Assembly (NCBI GenBank): GCA_965213765.1
Contig: OZ243926.1
Coordinates: 4,340,001 to 4,404,000, forward strand
Direction: 5' to 3'
DNA length: 64,000 bases
Source: JAJDXO01 sp965213765
GTDB taxonomy: Bacteria > Pseudomonadota > Alphaproteobacteria > Rhodospirillales > UBA2165
The notes below the pieces were generated by a model. The model saw only the letters and a list, made by a program, of their open reading frames with translations, searched no databases and was not told the DNA's origin. Below, in pieces: positions 10,819-19,020 of the stretch. Position 1 is the stretch's first letter. Every line of letters begins with the position of its first letter. A program made the translations under genes and the position numbers.

Positions 10819-12564
10819 ATGTCAGAGTACAAGACGGAACTTCGTGACGGCATGGCCGTCGATTGGGACGTCCCGATCGAGATGGATGACGGGCTGGTGG
10901 TTCGCGCGGATGTGTTCCGCCCCGCCGACGACGGCCGGCATCCGGTCATTCTCTCCTACGGCCCGTATGCCAAGGGCCTGGCGTTTCAGGACGGTTACCC
11001 AAGTGCCTGGGAACGGATGGCGGAAGAGCACCCCGACGTGCCGGCCAATTCCTCCAACCTGTATCAAGCCTGGGAAGTGGCCGATCCGGAGAAGTGGGTT
11101 CCCGAGGGCTACGCCTGCCTACGGGTCGATTCAAGGGGGTGCGGCCGGTCGCCCGGCTATATCGATCACTTCTCGCCCCGGGAAACCAAGGACTTCTACG
11201 ATTGTATCGAATGGGCCGGCGTACAGGCGTGGAGCAACGGTAAAGTCGGGCTCAACGGGATCTCCTACTACGGGATCAATCAGTGGCAGGTTGCGTCCCT
11301 TAACCCGCCGCACCTGGCCGCCATGTGCATCTGGGAAGGGGCCGCCGACTGGTACCGGGACATGACCCATCACGGCGGCATCCTCTGCACGTTTTGGGAC
11401 AACTGGTACGACATGCAGGTCACCACCGTTCAGTATGGCCTGGGCGAGAACGGACCCAAGAGCCGGGCGACCGGTGAGTTGGTATGCGGCGACGAGACAT
11501 TGAGCGAAGACCAGTTGGCCGGGAACCGCTGTGCCTTCGGAGATGAAATCCGCGCCCATCCGCTGGACGACGATTACCACAAGGCCCGCGCTCCCGATTG
11601 GGAGAGCATCGATGTGCCGCTTCTTTCCTCGGCCAATTGGGGCGGGCAGGGGCTTCATCCGCGCGGCAACTTCGAAGGCTATGTCAGGTCCGCCGGCGAC
11701 CGGAAATGGCTGGAAGTCCACGGCATCGAACACTGGACGGAGTTCTACACGGATTACGGCCGGAAAATTCAGCTGAAGTTCTTCGATCATTTCCTGAAGG
11801 GCGACGCGAACGGATGGGATGAGGAACCGCGGGTTCAATTACTGGTCCGCGAGACCGAGCGGTTCATTCCCCGCGGAGAGGCCGACTGGCCGATCCCCGA
11901 TACGGAATGGACCAGACTCTATCTCGATCTTGAAAACGGCAAGCTGGCCGGGGCGCCGCCGCGCACGGCCGCCGAGATTTCCTACGAGGCCATGTCACCG
12001 GGACTGTTCTTCGAGACCGAGCCATTCGACGCGCCGACGGAAATCACCGGCCCATTGGCATCGAAGCTCTTTATTTCGTCATCGACCGAAGATGCCGACC
12101 TCTTTCTCGTGGTTGGCCTTTACGATCCGGACGGCAACGAAGTGGTCTTCCAAGGCGCCATCGATCCCCATACGCCCATCGCCCAGGGTTGGCTCAGGGC
12201 CTCCCATCGCAAGCTGGACCCGGTGCTAAGCGAACCCTATCGCCCTTATCACATCCACGACGAGAAACAGCCTCTTGCGCCGGACGGGGTTGTGGAACTG
12301 GATATCGAGATTTGGCCGACGTCGATCGTCATTCCGCCGGGCCATACCCTGCGGCTCAATGTGCGCGGATGTGATTATGAATGGGCCGGGGACACCGTCG
12401 GCGAACGGCTGAGCAACTTCAAGAACGAGCTAAAGGGCTGTGGGCCGTTTCTGCACGACGACCCCCGGGACCGGCCGCCCGAAATATTCGAAAATCAGGT
12501 CACTCTGCACGCCGATGAAGCCCGGCGGAACTATCTGTTGCTGCCGGTCATCCCACGGCGCTAG
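10819..12564 (+). CDS. CocE/NonD-family serine hydrolase (peptidase S15-like)
   Basis: A 581-residue hydrolase of the X-Pro dipeptidyl-peptidase/CocE family, which cleaves esters or acylated amides. The N-terminal alpha/beta domain has RVDSRGCGRSPG and the nucleophile elbow GLNGISYYGINQW, with serine in GISYYG; the histidine is likely in VHGIEHWTEFY. From about residue 360 a jelly-roll domain of this family follows (ending IVIPPGHTLRLNVRGCDY). No signal peptide is visible, so it is probably cytoplasmic. The ATG at 10819 follows GGAAAGAAAG. The stop codon TAG forms part of a CTAG where a dispersed palindromic repeat begins. Confidence 0.88.
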   Translation: MSEYKTELRDGMAVDWDVPIEMDDGLVVRADVFRPADDGRHPVILSYGPYAKGLAFQDGYPSAWERMAEEHPDVPANSSNLYQAWEVADPEKWVPEGYACLRVDSRGCGRSPGYIDHFSPRETKDFYDCIEWAGVQAWSNGKVGLNGISYYGINQWQVASLNPPHLAAMCIWEGAADWYRDMTHHGGILCTFWDNWYDMQVTTVQYGLGENGPKSRATGELVCGDETLSEDQLAGNRCAFGDEIRAHPLDDDYHKARAPDWESIDVPLLSSANWGGQGLHPRGNFEGYVRSAGDRKWLEVHGIEHWTEFYTDYGRKIQLKFFDHFLKGDANGWDEEPRVQLLVRETERFIPRGEADWPIPDTEWTRLYLDLENGKLAGAPPRTAAEISYEAMSPGLFFETEPFDAPTEITGPLASKLFISSSTEDADLFLVVGLYDPDGNEVVFQGAIDPHTPIAQGWLRASHRKLDPVLSEPYRPYHIHDEKQPLAPDGVVELDIEIWPTSIVIPPGHTLRLNVRGCDYEWAGDTVGERLSNFKNELKGCGPFLHDDPRDRPPEIFENQVTLHADEARRNYLLLPVIPRR

Positions 12565-12692
12565 GGTCCGGACTCGATTGAGCCGCCATGGGGGTGTTGC
12601 GGCGATGAGGACGGCGCGGCACAAGGTCCCTCGCCCCCGTCAGGGTGAGAGAGCGCAAAAAGGAGAAGCCCCTAATTGAGTATACACCCTGG
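12561..12692. repeat. Dispersed palindromic repeat, copy A (short form), starting at a stop codon
   Basis: Begins CTAGGGTCCGGACTCGATTG, where TAG is the stop of the CocE-type gene, and ends near TATACACCCTGG. Longer relatives occur at 15567-15965 and 27283-27736. This copy lacks most of the interior and keeps a degenerate block related to the REP-like arrays (GGTCCCTCGCCCCCGTCAGG). Confidence 0.7.
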
Positions 12693-12767
12693 CGCGACAG
12701 GTGATGTGATTCATCTATAGTACGACCGGTGAGGGGCATTCTTTGCCGCGATCCGGAGAGATGAACA

Positions 12768-14126
12768 GTGTCGATTGTAGAGCAGTTCGAAAATCGGACG
12801 CCGAAATCGCGGCGGTTTTTCGGTCGAGCCGCCGGCGCCATGCCGGGCGGAATCACACACGACCTTCGGCGTCAGCACCCGTATCCCCTATACGTCTCGC
12901 ACGGCGAGGGGAGCCGAAAATGGGACGTCGATGGCAACGAGTACATCGATTACCACGGCGGCCATGGGGCGCTGCTGCTCGGTCATGGACGGCCGGAAAT
13001 CGTTGCTGCGGTCCAGCGCCAGGCCGCGCGGGGAACTCATCTTGGCGGCAACCACGAACAGGAGCTGCGCTGGGCGGAATTGGTCAAGGATCTGATTCCG
13101 TCCGCTGAAAAGGTGCGCTTTACCGCGTCCGGGACGGAAGCCGCCATGATGGCGCTGCGGCTCGCGCGCGCGCATACCGGCCGTTCGAAGTTTGTCCGCT
13201 TCAAGGGCCATTTCCACGGTTGGTACGATCAGTTTGTCGCCGGATATGTTTCTCATTTCGATGCTTCGGCTCCGGTTGGCGTCCCGCCCGAAGTTGCCTC
13301 GGCCGCCTTGATCGCCGATCCGGGCGACGAGGATGCCGTCCTCCGTTTCATGGACGCGGAGAACGGCATTGCCGCGATAATTCTGGAACCGACGGGTGCC
13401 CATTTCGGCGCCGGCCCATTGGACCCTTCTTTTCTCTCCTTCCTCCGCGACGTCGCGAGCAGATTCAATATCGTGCTGATCTTCGATGAGGTGGTGACGG
13501 GGTTCCGCGTCTCTCCGGGCGGGGCCCAGGCGCATTTTGGCGTGACGCCGGACCTGACGACGCTGGGCAAGATTTTGGGTGGCGGCTTGGGTGGCGGCGC
13601 GGTTGCCGGCCGAGCGGATATTCTGTCCCATCTCGATTTTGAGGCGGCTGCGAAGGCAGGCCGGGAAAAGATCGGGCATCCCGGCACCCATAACGGAAAC
13701 CCTTTGAGTGCCGCGGCCGGCATCGCGGCGCTGGAGATCGTCGCCGGTACGAGCGCCTGCGAACGCGCCAATGAGTCCGGAGAGGCGTTGCGCCGTATGC
13801 TGAACCAGGTGCTGACGGACGAGAAGGTGCCGTGGTCCATCTACGGTGAGTTCTCCGGGCTCAACCTGTTTACCAATCCCAACGATCGTCAAGTTTTGCC
13901 GTTGGAATTCGATCCGGCTAGGATTGATCCGTTTGAACTCGCGGGAAACGATCCGGTACTCGTGGGGTTGGTGCGGTTGGCGATGCTCATAAACGGCGTG
14001 GACGTGACGCCGCGGTTTAGCGGCTGGATTTCGGCTGTCCACGAGGATCGGGACCTGCGGCAAACCGCCGAGGCGTTCCGGCGGACGATCGGCATGCTGA
14101 AGAAGGAATCCGTGATAGAGGCCTGA
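12768..14126 (+). CDS. Class-III aminotransferase-fold enzyme (glutamate-1-semialdehyde aminomutase-like)
   Basis: A 452-residue PLP enzyme of the class-III aminotransferase group. Landmarks are the substrate/PLP loop TASGTEAAMMALRLARA, the HGWYDQ motif, the PLP-ring aspartate in LIFDEVVTGFR, and the Schiff-base lysine in TTLGKILGGGLGGG near residue 271. It most resembles glutamate-1-semialdehyde 2,1-aminomutase-type proteins found in catabolic clusters rather than heme synthesis. Directly downstream are a D-hydantoinase and a D-carbamoylase, so a racemase, mutase or aminotransferase acting on their substrate or product is plausible (inference). It starts with GTG; GGAGAG lies eight bases upstream. 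Confidence 0.85.
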   Translation: MSIVEQFENRTPKSRRFFGRAAGAMPGGITHDLRRQHPYPLYVSHGEGSRKWDVDGNEYIDYHGGHGALLLGHGRPEIVAAVQRQAARGTHLGGNHEQELRWAELVKDLIPSAEKVRFTASGTEAAMMALRLARAHTGRSKFVRFKGHFHGWYDQFVAGYVSHFDASAPVGVPPEVASAALIADPGDEDAVLRFMDAENGIAAIILEPTGAHFGAGPLDPSFLSFLRDVASRFNIVLIFDEVVTGFRVSPGGAQAHFGVTPDLTTLGKILGGGLGGGAVAGRADILSHLDFEAAAKAGREKIGHPGTHNGNPLSAAAGIAALEIVAGTSACERANESGEALRRMLNQVLTDEKVPWSIYGEFSGLNLFTNPNDRQVLPLEFDPARIDPFELAGNDPVLVGLVRLAMLINGVDVTPRFSGWISAVHEDRDLRQTAEAFRRTIGMLKKESVIEA

Positions 14127-14160
14127 AATTCGCGTGGCGGGCTAATGTGGGGGGCGGCGG

Positions 14161-15570
14161 ATGACCAGAACATTGATCCAGGGCGGGCGCGTCATTACCG
14201 CGACCGATGACTACCGGGCCGATGTCCTGATCGAAAACGGCAGGGTTCATGCCATCGGATTGGAATTCGAGGCCGGTGAGGATGTCGACGTGCATGACGC
14301 GTCCGGCCTCCTGGTTCTCCCCGGCGGCGTCGACGTGCACACGCACCTGGAAGCCGAGGTCGGTCCGGCGATGACCGTCGACACCTTCGAGAGCGGGACG
14401 ACGGCGGCTGCGTTCGGCGGTACCACGACGTTGGTGGACTTTGCCCAGCAGCCCCACGGCGGCAGCGTCATCGCCGGGCTCGACGATTGGCAGGCAAGAG
14501 CAAGCCGGGCCTGCGTCGATGTCGGCGCGCATATGATCATCACGACCTTCAACGATCAGACCCTGGCCGACATGAAGTCCATACTTCGAAGCGATGGGGT
14601 GACCAGTTTCAAGATGTTCATGGTAATGCCGGGAATCATGATGATCGACGATGCCGAGCTTTATCGGATCATGCGGATGACCGGCGAAAACGGCGGATTG
14701 TCGTGCGTCCATGCCGAGAACGGCCTGCTTATCGATGTGCTGATCAAGGAAGCGGTGGCCCAGGGTAGAAACGAGGTTCTAAATCATCCAAAGGTACATC
14801 CGGCGTCGACCGAAGGAGAGGCGGCCTACCGGGCGATCCAGATCTCCAAATTGGCCGAGGCGCCCATGTATGTGGTGCATGTTTCATCGCAGGATGCCGT
14901 CCGGCATATTGCGGAAGCCCGCGACGAAGGTACCCCTGTCTATGCCGAGACCTGTCCTCACTACCTGTTTCTGACCGAGGAACTGTACGATGCCCCGGAT
15001 GCGGAGGCCGCGAAGTACACGATGATCCCCCCGCTCCGGTCCAAGGAGCACCAGGATGCGCTATGGCGGGGTCTTGCGACGGACGATCTGCAGATAATTT
15101 CGACCGACCACTGCCCGTTTTGTCTCGAGGAGAAAAGCTGGGGGCTCAAATATTCCAAGGCGCTCGGCAAGGAATCCTTCGCGCAGATGCCCAACGGCGC
15201 GCCCGGTGTCGAAACCCGGCTGCCGCTGATTTACGACGGCGGGGTCCGCACCGGACGTATGAGCCTCAACCGTTTCGTTCAGCTGAATTCGACGACGCCG
15301 GCGAAACTGTTCGGGCTGTTCCCCCGTAAGGGAACGATTGCGGTGGGGTCGGATGCCGATATCGTCCTGTTCGATCCCGAAGAGCGCTGGACGATCCGGG
15401 CCGCGGAGCACCACAGCCGGATCGACTACTCTCTCTTCGAGGGCCGCGAGGTGACCGGCCGGGTCAAAAAGGTATTCCTGCGGGGACAAGTGATCGTCGA
15501 TGGCGATCGTTGGCTTGGCCGCGCCGGGAGCGGTGAATATTTGCCGCGGTCCAACTCCGGCCAGGTCTAG
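14161..15570 (+). CDS. Dihydropyrimidinase / D-hydantoinase
   Basis: Hydrolyses the cyclic amide of dihydropyrimidines and 5-substituted hydantoins to N-carbamoyl amino acids. It has 469 residues. All binuclear-metal residues can be seen: GGVDVHTHLE (two histidines, about residues 59-62), the carboxylated lysine in TSFKMFMVMPG (about 150), the histidines in SCVHAENG and VVHVSSQDA, and the aspartate in ISTDHCPF near 316. The sequence is closer to hydantoinase/dihydropyrimidinase than to dihydroorotase or allantoinase. The gene runs from 14161 in the same direction as the carbamoylase at 15987, but a 399-bp repeat element now separates the two. The stop TAG lies in a CTAG that is the repeat's first base pairs. 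Confidence 0.93.
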   Translation: MTRTLIQGGRVITATDDYRADVLIENGRVHAIGLEFEAGEDVDVHDASGLLVLPGGVDVHTHLEAEVGPAMTVDTFESGTTAAAFGGTTTLVDFAQQPHGGSVIAGLDDWQARASRACVDVGAHMIITTFNDQTLADMKSILRSDGVTSFKMFMVMPGIMMIDDAELYRIMRMTGENGGLSCVHAENGLLIDVLIKEAVAQGRNEVLNHPKVHPASTEGEAAYRAIQISKLAEAPMYVVHVSSQDAVRHIAEARDEGTPVYAETCPHYLFLTEELYDAPDAEAAKYTMIPPLRSKEHQDALWRGLATDDLQIISTDHCPFCLEEKSWGLKYSKALGKESFAQMPNGAPGVETRLPLIYDGGVRTGRMSLNRFVQLNSTTPAKLFGLFPRKGTIAVGSDADIVLFDPEERWTIRAAEHHSRIDYSLFEGREVTGRVKKVFLRGQVIVDGDRWLGRAGSGEYLPRSNSGQV

Positions 15571-15965
15571 GGTCCGGACCCGATTGAGCCGCCATAGGAG
15601 CGTTGTAGCGATGAGGCATAAAATGATTGCGTCATGGCCGGGCCCATCGGACCGGCTTCGCCGGCCGGAGGACAAACCGCGGCCCGGTGATGACGACTTG
15701 CGGGTGAGGGGGGAGAGGAGGCTTGCCATGGGTTCCCTCGCCCCCGCCAGGGGGAGAGGGATGCGGAGGCTTGGCGAGCCTGCGAGCCATAGCCGTAGCT
15801 GGGTGAGGGGGAATTTCCATATCACCCTCACCCCGACCCTCTCCCTCGGGGAGGGAGAGGGAGTAGATGCGTTGCCGCTTCGTGTTCCCTCGCCCCCGTC
15901 AGGGGGAGAGGGGCAGGGTGAGAGGGCGTAAAAAGGAGAATCCCCTAATTGAGTACAGACCCTAG
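15567..15965. repeat. Dispersed palindromic repeat, copy B, bounded by CTAG at both ends
   Basis: Starts CTAGGGTCCGGACCCGATTG and ends ACAGACCCTAG, so both ends are CTAG and the outer bases are inverted. The interior contains a REP-like palindrome module (CCCTCTCCCTCGGGGAGGG) and the conserved block reading GAGGCTTGGCGAGCCTGCG, also seen at 18650-18910, 21560-21600 and 27560-27600. It fills the gap between hydantoinase and carbamoylase and contains no gene. Confidence 0.75.
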
Positions 15966-15986
15966 TTGGACGGTGGGGAGGCCGCC

Positions 15987-16922
15987 ATGAGCCGAATAGT
16001 ACGGGTTGGCGCCGCTCAGATGGGCGGCATATCGCGCAACGAGCCGAAAGAGAGCGTGGTCGAAAAATTGCTCGGCCAAATGCGAAGGGCGCACGGCGAG
16101 GGATGCGACATTGTCGTGTTTCCGGAACTTGCCCTCACCACGTATTTCGCCCGGTGGCTGATTGAGGACGAGGAAGAACTCGACCGGTTTTGCGAGGCGG
16201 ATATGCCCTCTCCGGCAACCCGGCCGCTGTTCGACGAGGCCGCACGCCTCAAAATCGGCTTCCATCTAGGATACGCCGAATTGGCCGAGCAGAACGGTGT
16301 GAAGCGCCGCTTCAACTCGTCGGTGCTTGCCGACAAAAACGGGCGGGTCATCAACAAGTTCAGGAAAATTCATCTCCCCGGCCGCTTGGAGCCGGATCCG
16401 GGTTTTCCCGCTCAGGCGCTGGAGAAGCGCTATTTCGATATTGGCGATACGGGCTACCGGACGGTCCGCGGGTTCGATGGCGTCATGGGGGTATGCATCT
16501 GCAACGACCGCCGTTGGGCCGAGAGCTATCGGGTCCTGGCATTGAAGGGCGCCGAAATGATCTTCATCGGCTACAACACGCCGACCAAACCCTACTGGGC
16601 GCATGAGGAGGATCCGCTCAGCGATTTCCACAACCATTTGAGTATGCAGGCGGGCGCCTATCAGAACTGCTGTTGGGTAGTCGGCGTCGCCAAGGCGGGC
16701 ATCGAAGACGGGGAAGAATTGATCGGCGGGACGTGCATCATCGCGCCGACGGGTGAAATCGTCGCGGCATGCAAGACCCGGGAGCAGGAACTCATATGCG
16801 CCGATTGCGATCTCGATCTGGCCCGCGGCCTGAAGGACAATCTGCTGAACTTTGAACAGCACCGGCGGATCGAACATTACGGGCTCATCACCGAGCAGCG
16901 GGGTGTTGTCGAGCCGGACTGA
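15987..16922 (+). CDS. N-carbamoyl-D-amino acid hydrolase (nitrilase superfamily)
   Basis: Hydrolyses N-carbamoyl-D-amino acids to D-amino acid, CO2 and ammonia. It has 311 residues. The nitrilase-superfamily triad falls at Glu47 (FPELALTTYF), Lys127 (FRKIHLPG) and Cys172 (CICNDRRW), the positions known for the Agrobacterium D-carbamoylase. Flanking segments such as RFNSSVL, EKRYF and SFHNHL-like (DFHNHLSMQAG) also match that enzyme. I chose the ATG at 15987, preceded by GGGGAGG, over an in-frame TTG at 15966 that lies just after the repeat. With the D-hydantoinase upstream it forms the classic two-step hydantoin-to-amino-acid pathway. Confidence 0.92.
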   Translation: MSRIVRVGAAQMGGISRNEPKESVVEKLLGQMRRAHGEGCDIVVFPELALTTYFARWLIEDEEELDRFCEADMPSPATRPLFDEAARLKIGFHLGYAELAEQNGVKRRFNSSVLADKNGRVINKFRKIHLPGRLEPDPGFPAQALEKRYFDIGDTGYRTVRGFDGVMGVCICNDRRWAESYRVLALKGAEMIFIGYNTPTKPYWAHEEDPLSDFHNHLSMQAGAYQNCCWVVGVAKAGIEDGEELIGGTCIIAPTGEIVAACKTREQELICADCDLDLARGLKDNLLNFEQHRRIEHYGLITEQRGVVEPD

Positions 16923-17015
16923 GTCTGCTTTAAAAACGGCCGGCCGGGGCGGGGCCGTGATATGACCGTGATATGACTATGAGATCGAAACGGAACGATT
17001 GCAGAGGAGGGGGCT

Positions 17016-17411
17016 ATGCCGGTCTATAAATCTGGTGAAATGGAGGCGACGCCGGACGTCGTCAATTCGAAGGTCATGATGAAGCAGTTCGGCGGCGAAC
17101 TCATCAAGGTCGGCATCGTGACATACGAGGAAGGCGAGACCCCGCCGCCGCATTATCATCCGAACGACGAACAGTGGATCTACATGCTCGAAGGCCGGCT
17201 CGCGCACGTGCTTGGGGACGAAGACCATACGCTTGATCCCGGGGACCTGGTCTACATTCCGCGCAATGTGGTCCATGGGATTCGGATAATCGAGGGACCG
17301 TGCCGCTTCTTTACCTGCAAGAGCCCGGCCGGGACCGGCGGTCTCAGCGAGGACTACACCGACGTTCCGAACCTGGAGGAAATCCAGCAGCGTCTGGCGG
17401 GAATTTCGTAG
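17016..17411 (+). CDS. Cupin-domain protein
   Basis: A 131-residue single-domain cupin with a complete metal site: PPPHYHPNDEQWIYMLEG gives the two histidines and glutamate of motif 1, and DLVYIPRNVVHGIRI gives the motif-2 histidine. Small cupins of this sort may be enzymes or ligand sensors; nothing here decides which. The ATG follows GAGGAGGG. It is the last gene of the hydantoin module before tRNA-Lys. Confidence 0.87.
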   Translation: MPVYKSGEMEATPDVVNSKVMMKQFGGELIKVGIVTYEEGETPPPHYHPNDEQWIYMLEGRLAHVLGDEDHTLDPGDLVYIPRNVVHGIRIIEGPCRFFTCKSPAGTGGLSEDYTDVPNLEEIQQRLAGIS

Positions 17412-17472
17412 ATGCCCGCACGGATTTCCGGGCTTGCCCAATAGGGGCAAAACGCCTAGAAACCCGGGCGTT

Positions 17473-17548
17473 GGGTGCTTAGCTCAGGTGGTAGAGCAGC
17501 TGCCTTTTAAGCAGCGGGTCATAGGTTCGAGTCCTATAGCACCCACCA
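17473..17548 (+). tRNA. tRNA-Lys (anticodon UUU)
   Basis: A 76-base cloverleaf: acceptor stem GGGTGCT pairs with AGCACCC, D-arm GCTC/GAGC, anticodon arm GCTGC/GCAGC around loop CTTTTAA (anticodon TTT), T-arm ATAGG-TTCGAGT-CCTAT, and an encoded CCA at 17546-17548. It is a normal elongator lysine tRNA. It lies at the boundary between the catabolic region and the repeat-rich accessory DNA. Confidence 0.96.
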
Positions 17549-17655
17549 TTTTTCTCCGGCCAATGCGGCAATCATATCTACGGAGTTGTCATCGTGCCCC
17601 GATTCGCCGAGGCGAATATTCGGGTCGCGGGCGCGTACCGGTTTAACCGGCGGGA

Positions 17656-18018
17656 TTACTGTTTCGCGGTAGCGGCCTTAGGCTGATCGAATTGCCAGAC
17701 CACTCGTGAGCCTTCAGCGTAAATTTTGCACTTCAGGCCCCTGGAACGGCGTTGACAGGTTTCGATGGCCTGCAGCATTGCGTTGCCACCGCATTCCGAC
17801 AGTTCACAATACGTGTAGGCAATGGATGTCCTCCCGCCATCTTCAGATATGGCAAACGCCCCCATGGCAATGCCGGCTATTTTGTAGTCTTCGAAAACAG
17901 TTCGAGCTCTATCAGAGAGTTCAATAGGTCCCTTTCCATAATAGTCCGAGTTGGTTTGACACGCGGCCAGGACAACCGCCGCAAGTACAAACTGGATGTA
18001 ATTGATTTTCCGAGGCAC
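17656..18018 (-). CDS. Small putative lipoprotein, function unknown
   Basis: A 120-residue protein beginning MPRKINYIQFVLAAVVLAAC: a positively charged start, a hydrophobic core and a lipobox (LAAC) with the lipidated cysteine at residue 20, so it is probably anchored in a membrane. The mature part has several more cysteines (YCELSECGG, ETCQRRSRGLKC) and no domain I recognise. The start is GTG at 18016-18018 without a strong Shine-Dalgarno. Immediately upstream lies the remnant of a TM2-domain gene, so the original gene context here has decayed. Confidence 0.55.
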   Translation of the reverse strand: MPRKINYIQFVLAAVVLAACQTNSDYYGKGPIELSDRARTVFEDYKIAGIAMGAFAISEDGGRTSIAYTYCELSECGGNAMLQAIETCQRRSRGLKCKIYAEGSRVVWQFDQPKAATAKQ

Positions 18019-18033
18019 CGGTGATTAAATTGT

Positions 18034-18160
18034 CACCACAGCCTAGAAAGAGAGTCAGCAACAAGCCTGTAGATGGTTTCTTCGCAACCTGCCCGTATTC
18101 CGTCTGAAAAGACAGACGCTCCTGGTCGGTGAGACCCTGCATCAACTCCATATGGTCCAT
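18034..18160 (-). pseudogene. Remnant of a TM2-domain membrane protein gene
   Basis: On the minus strand an ATG at 18158-18160 opens MDHMELMQGLTDQERLSFQ, then STGLLLTLFLGCG. The phrase LLLTLFLG is the first transmembrane segment of TM2-domain proteins, which continue GxxGAHRFYLG and a second helix. Here the similarity stops after LFLG and the frame runs into unrelated sequence overlapping the lipoprotein start. I read this as a 3'-truncated relic. Similarity was judged by eye only. Confidence 0.35.
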
Positions 18161-18315
18161 GGTCAATTTTGGTACTCCCGAAGGTGGTTCTGCCGGCAAG
18201 TGGGTCAGTTTGAATTTTCGGCAGGTGGGGCGCGCCATCCTTTGCGCCCGCCGCTTCATGGTCCGGACCACGAAGCGGCAAGGATTGAGGCGCACATGGC
18301 TGACCGCAACGCAAT

Positions 18316-18475
18316 CACAAAGAGCATGCAAACCGGCGGTGATTGTCCGGAATTTGGAAGGCTCGGGGTTAGACCGGAACACGAAAGAAATTTGCCGCCG
18401 GTCCGAAGGCGAAAAGGCCGTAAAACCAGCCCTTTTCGGCATCGTTGTCCGGAAGGCGAAATGGGGTGTTCAGGC
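18316..18475. repeat. 160-bp direct repeat, copy 1
   Basis: Starts CACAAAGAGCATGCAAACCG and ends GGGGTGTTCAGGCG. The same block recurs in the same orientation at 20281-20442 with clear similarity and a few short gaps. Each copy contains ATTGTCCGG twice. No gene is evident inside. The two copies flank the REP-like array and the AraC gene. Confidence 0.7.
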
Positions 18476-18480
18476 GCCGA

Positions 18481-18995
18481 TGGCGCGGGCGAGGGAACGC
18501 ACCCGAAACTCCCTCTCCCTCCCTCTGGGAGAGGGAACCCGATGCGGCAACGCGACTACTCCCTCTCCCTCTGGGAGAGGGTTGGGGAGAGGGTTGGGGT
18601 GAGGGTGGGAATGAGGGTGAGGGTGATATGGAAATTCCCCCTCACCCGGCTACGGCTATGGCTCACGGGCTCGCCAAGCCTCCGCATCCCTCTCCCCCTC
18701 AAAAAGGGGGAGAGGGTGCAAAAAGAAAGACCGATCCCTCTCCCCCTCAAGAAGGGGGAGAGGGGACACGATGCGGCAACGCGACTACTCCCTCTCCCTC
18801 TCTGAGGGAGAGGGGCAGGGTGAGGGTGGGAATGAGGGTGAGGGTGATATGGGAATTCCCCCTCCCCCGGCTGCGGCTATGGCTCGCAGGCTGGCCAAGC
18901 CTCCGCATCCCTCTCCCCCTCAAGAAGGGGGGGAGGGTGCAAAAAGAAAGACCGATCCCTCTCCCCCCGACGGGGCGAGGGACCTTGTGCGGCGG
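18481..18995. repeat. REP-like palindrome array with a 230-bp tandem duplication
   Basis: Dense inverted repeats of the form CCCTCTCCC...GGGAGAGGG. A unit beginning GATGCGGCAACGCGACTACT at 18541 recurs at 18771, giving a 230-bp tandem period. Each unit contains the block GGCTCGCCAAGCCTCCGCAT or a close variant and a GGGGGAGAGGGTGCAAAAAG palindrome tail. Related single modules lie in copies B and C of the CTAG repeat and around the IS110 element. Long open frames across it are repeat artefacts. Confidence 0.8.
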
Positions 18996-19020
18996 CGCCC
19001 CCAAAGGCGCGGGCCGTCTT

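Noticed and set aside
18481..18995. Possible CRISPR array
   Set aside because: The repeats are palindromic G/C blocks of unequal spacing with a 230-bp tandem unit; there are no regular 25-40-bp repeats separated by unique spacers and no cas genes.
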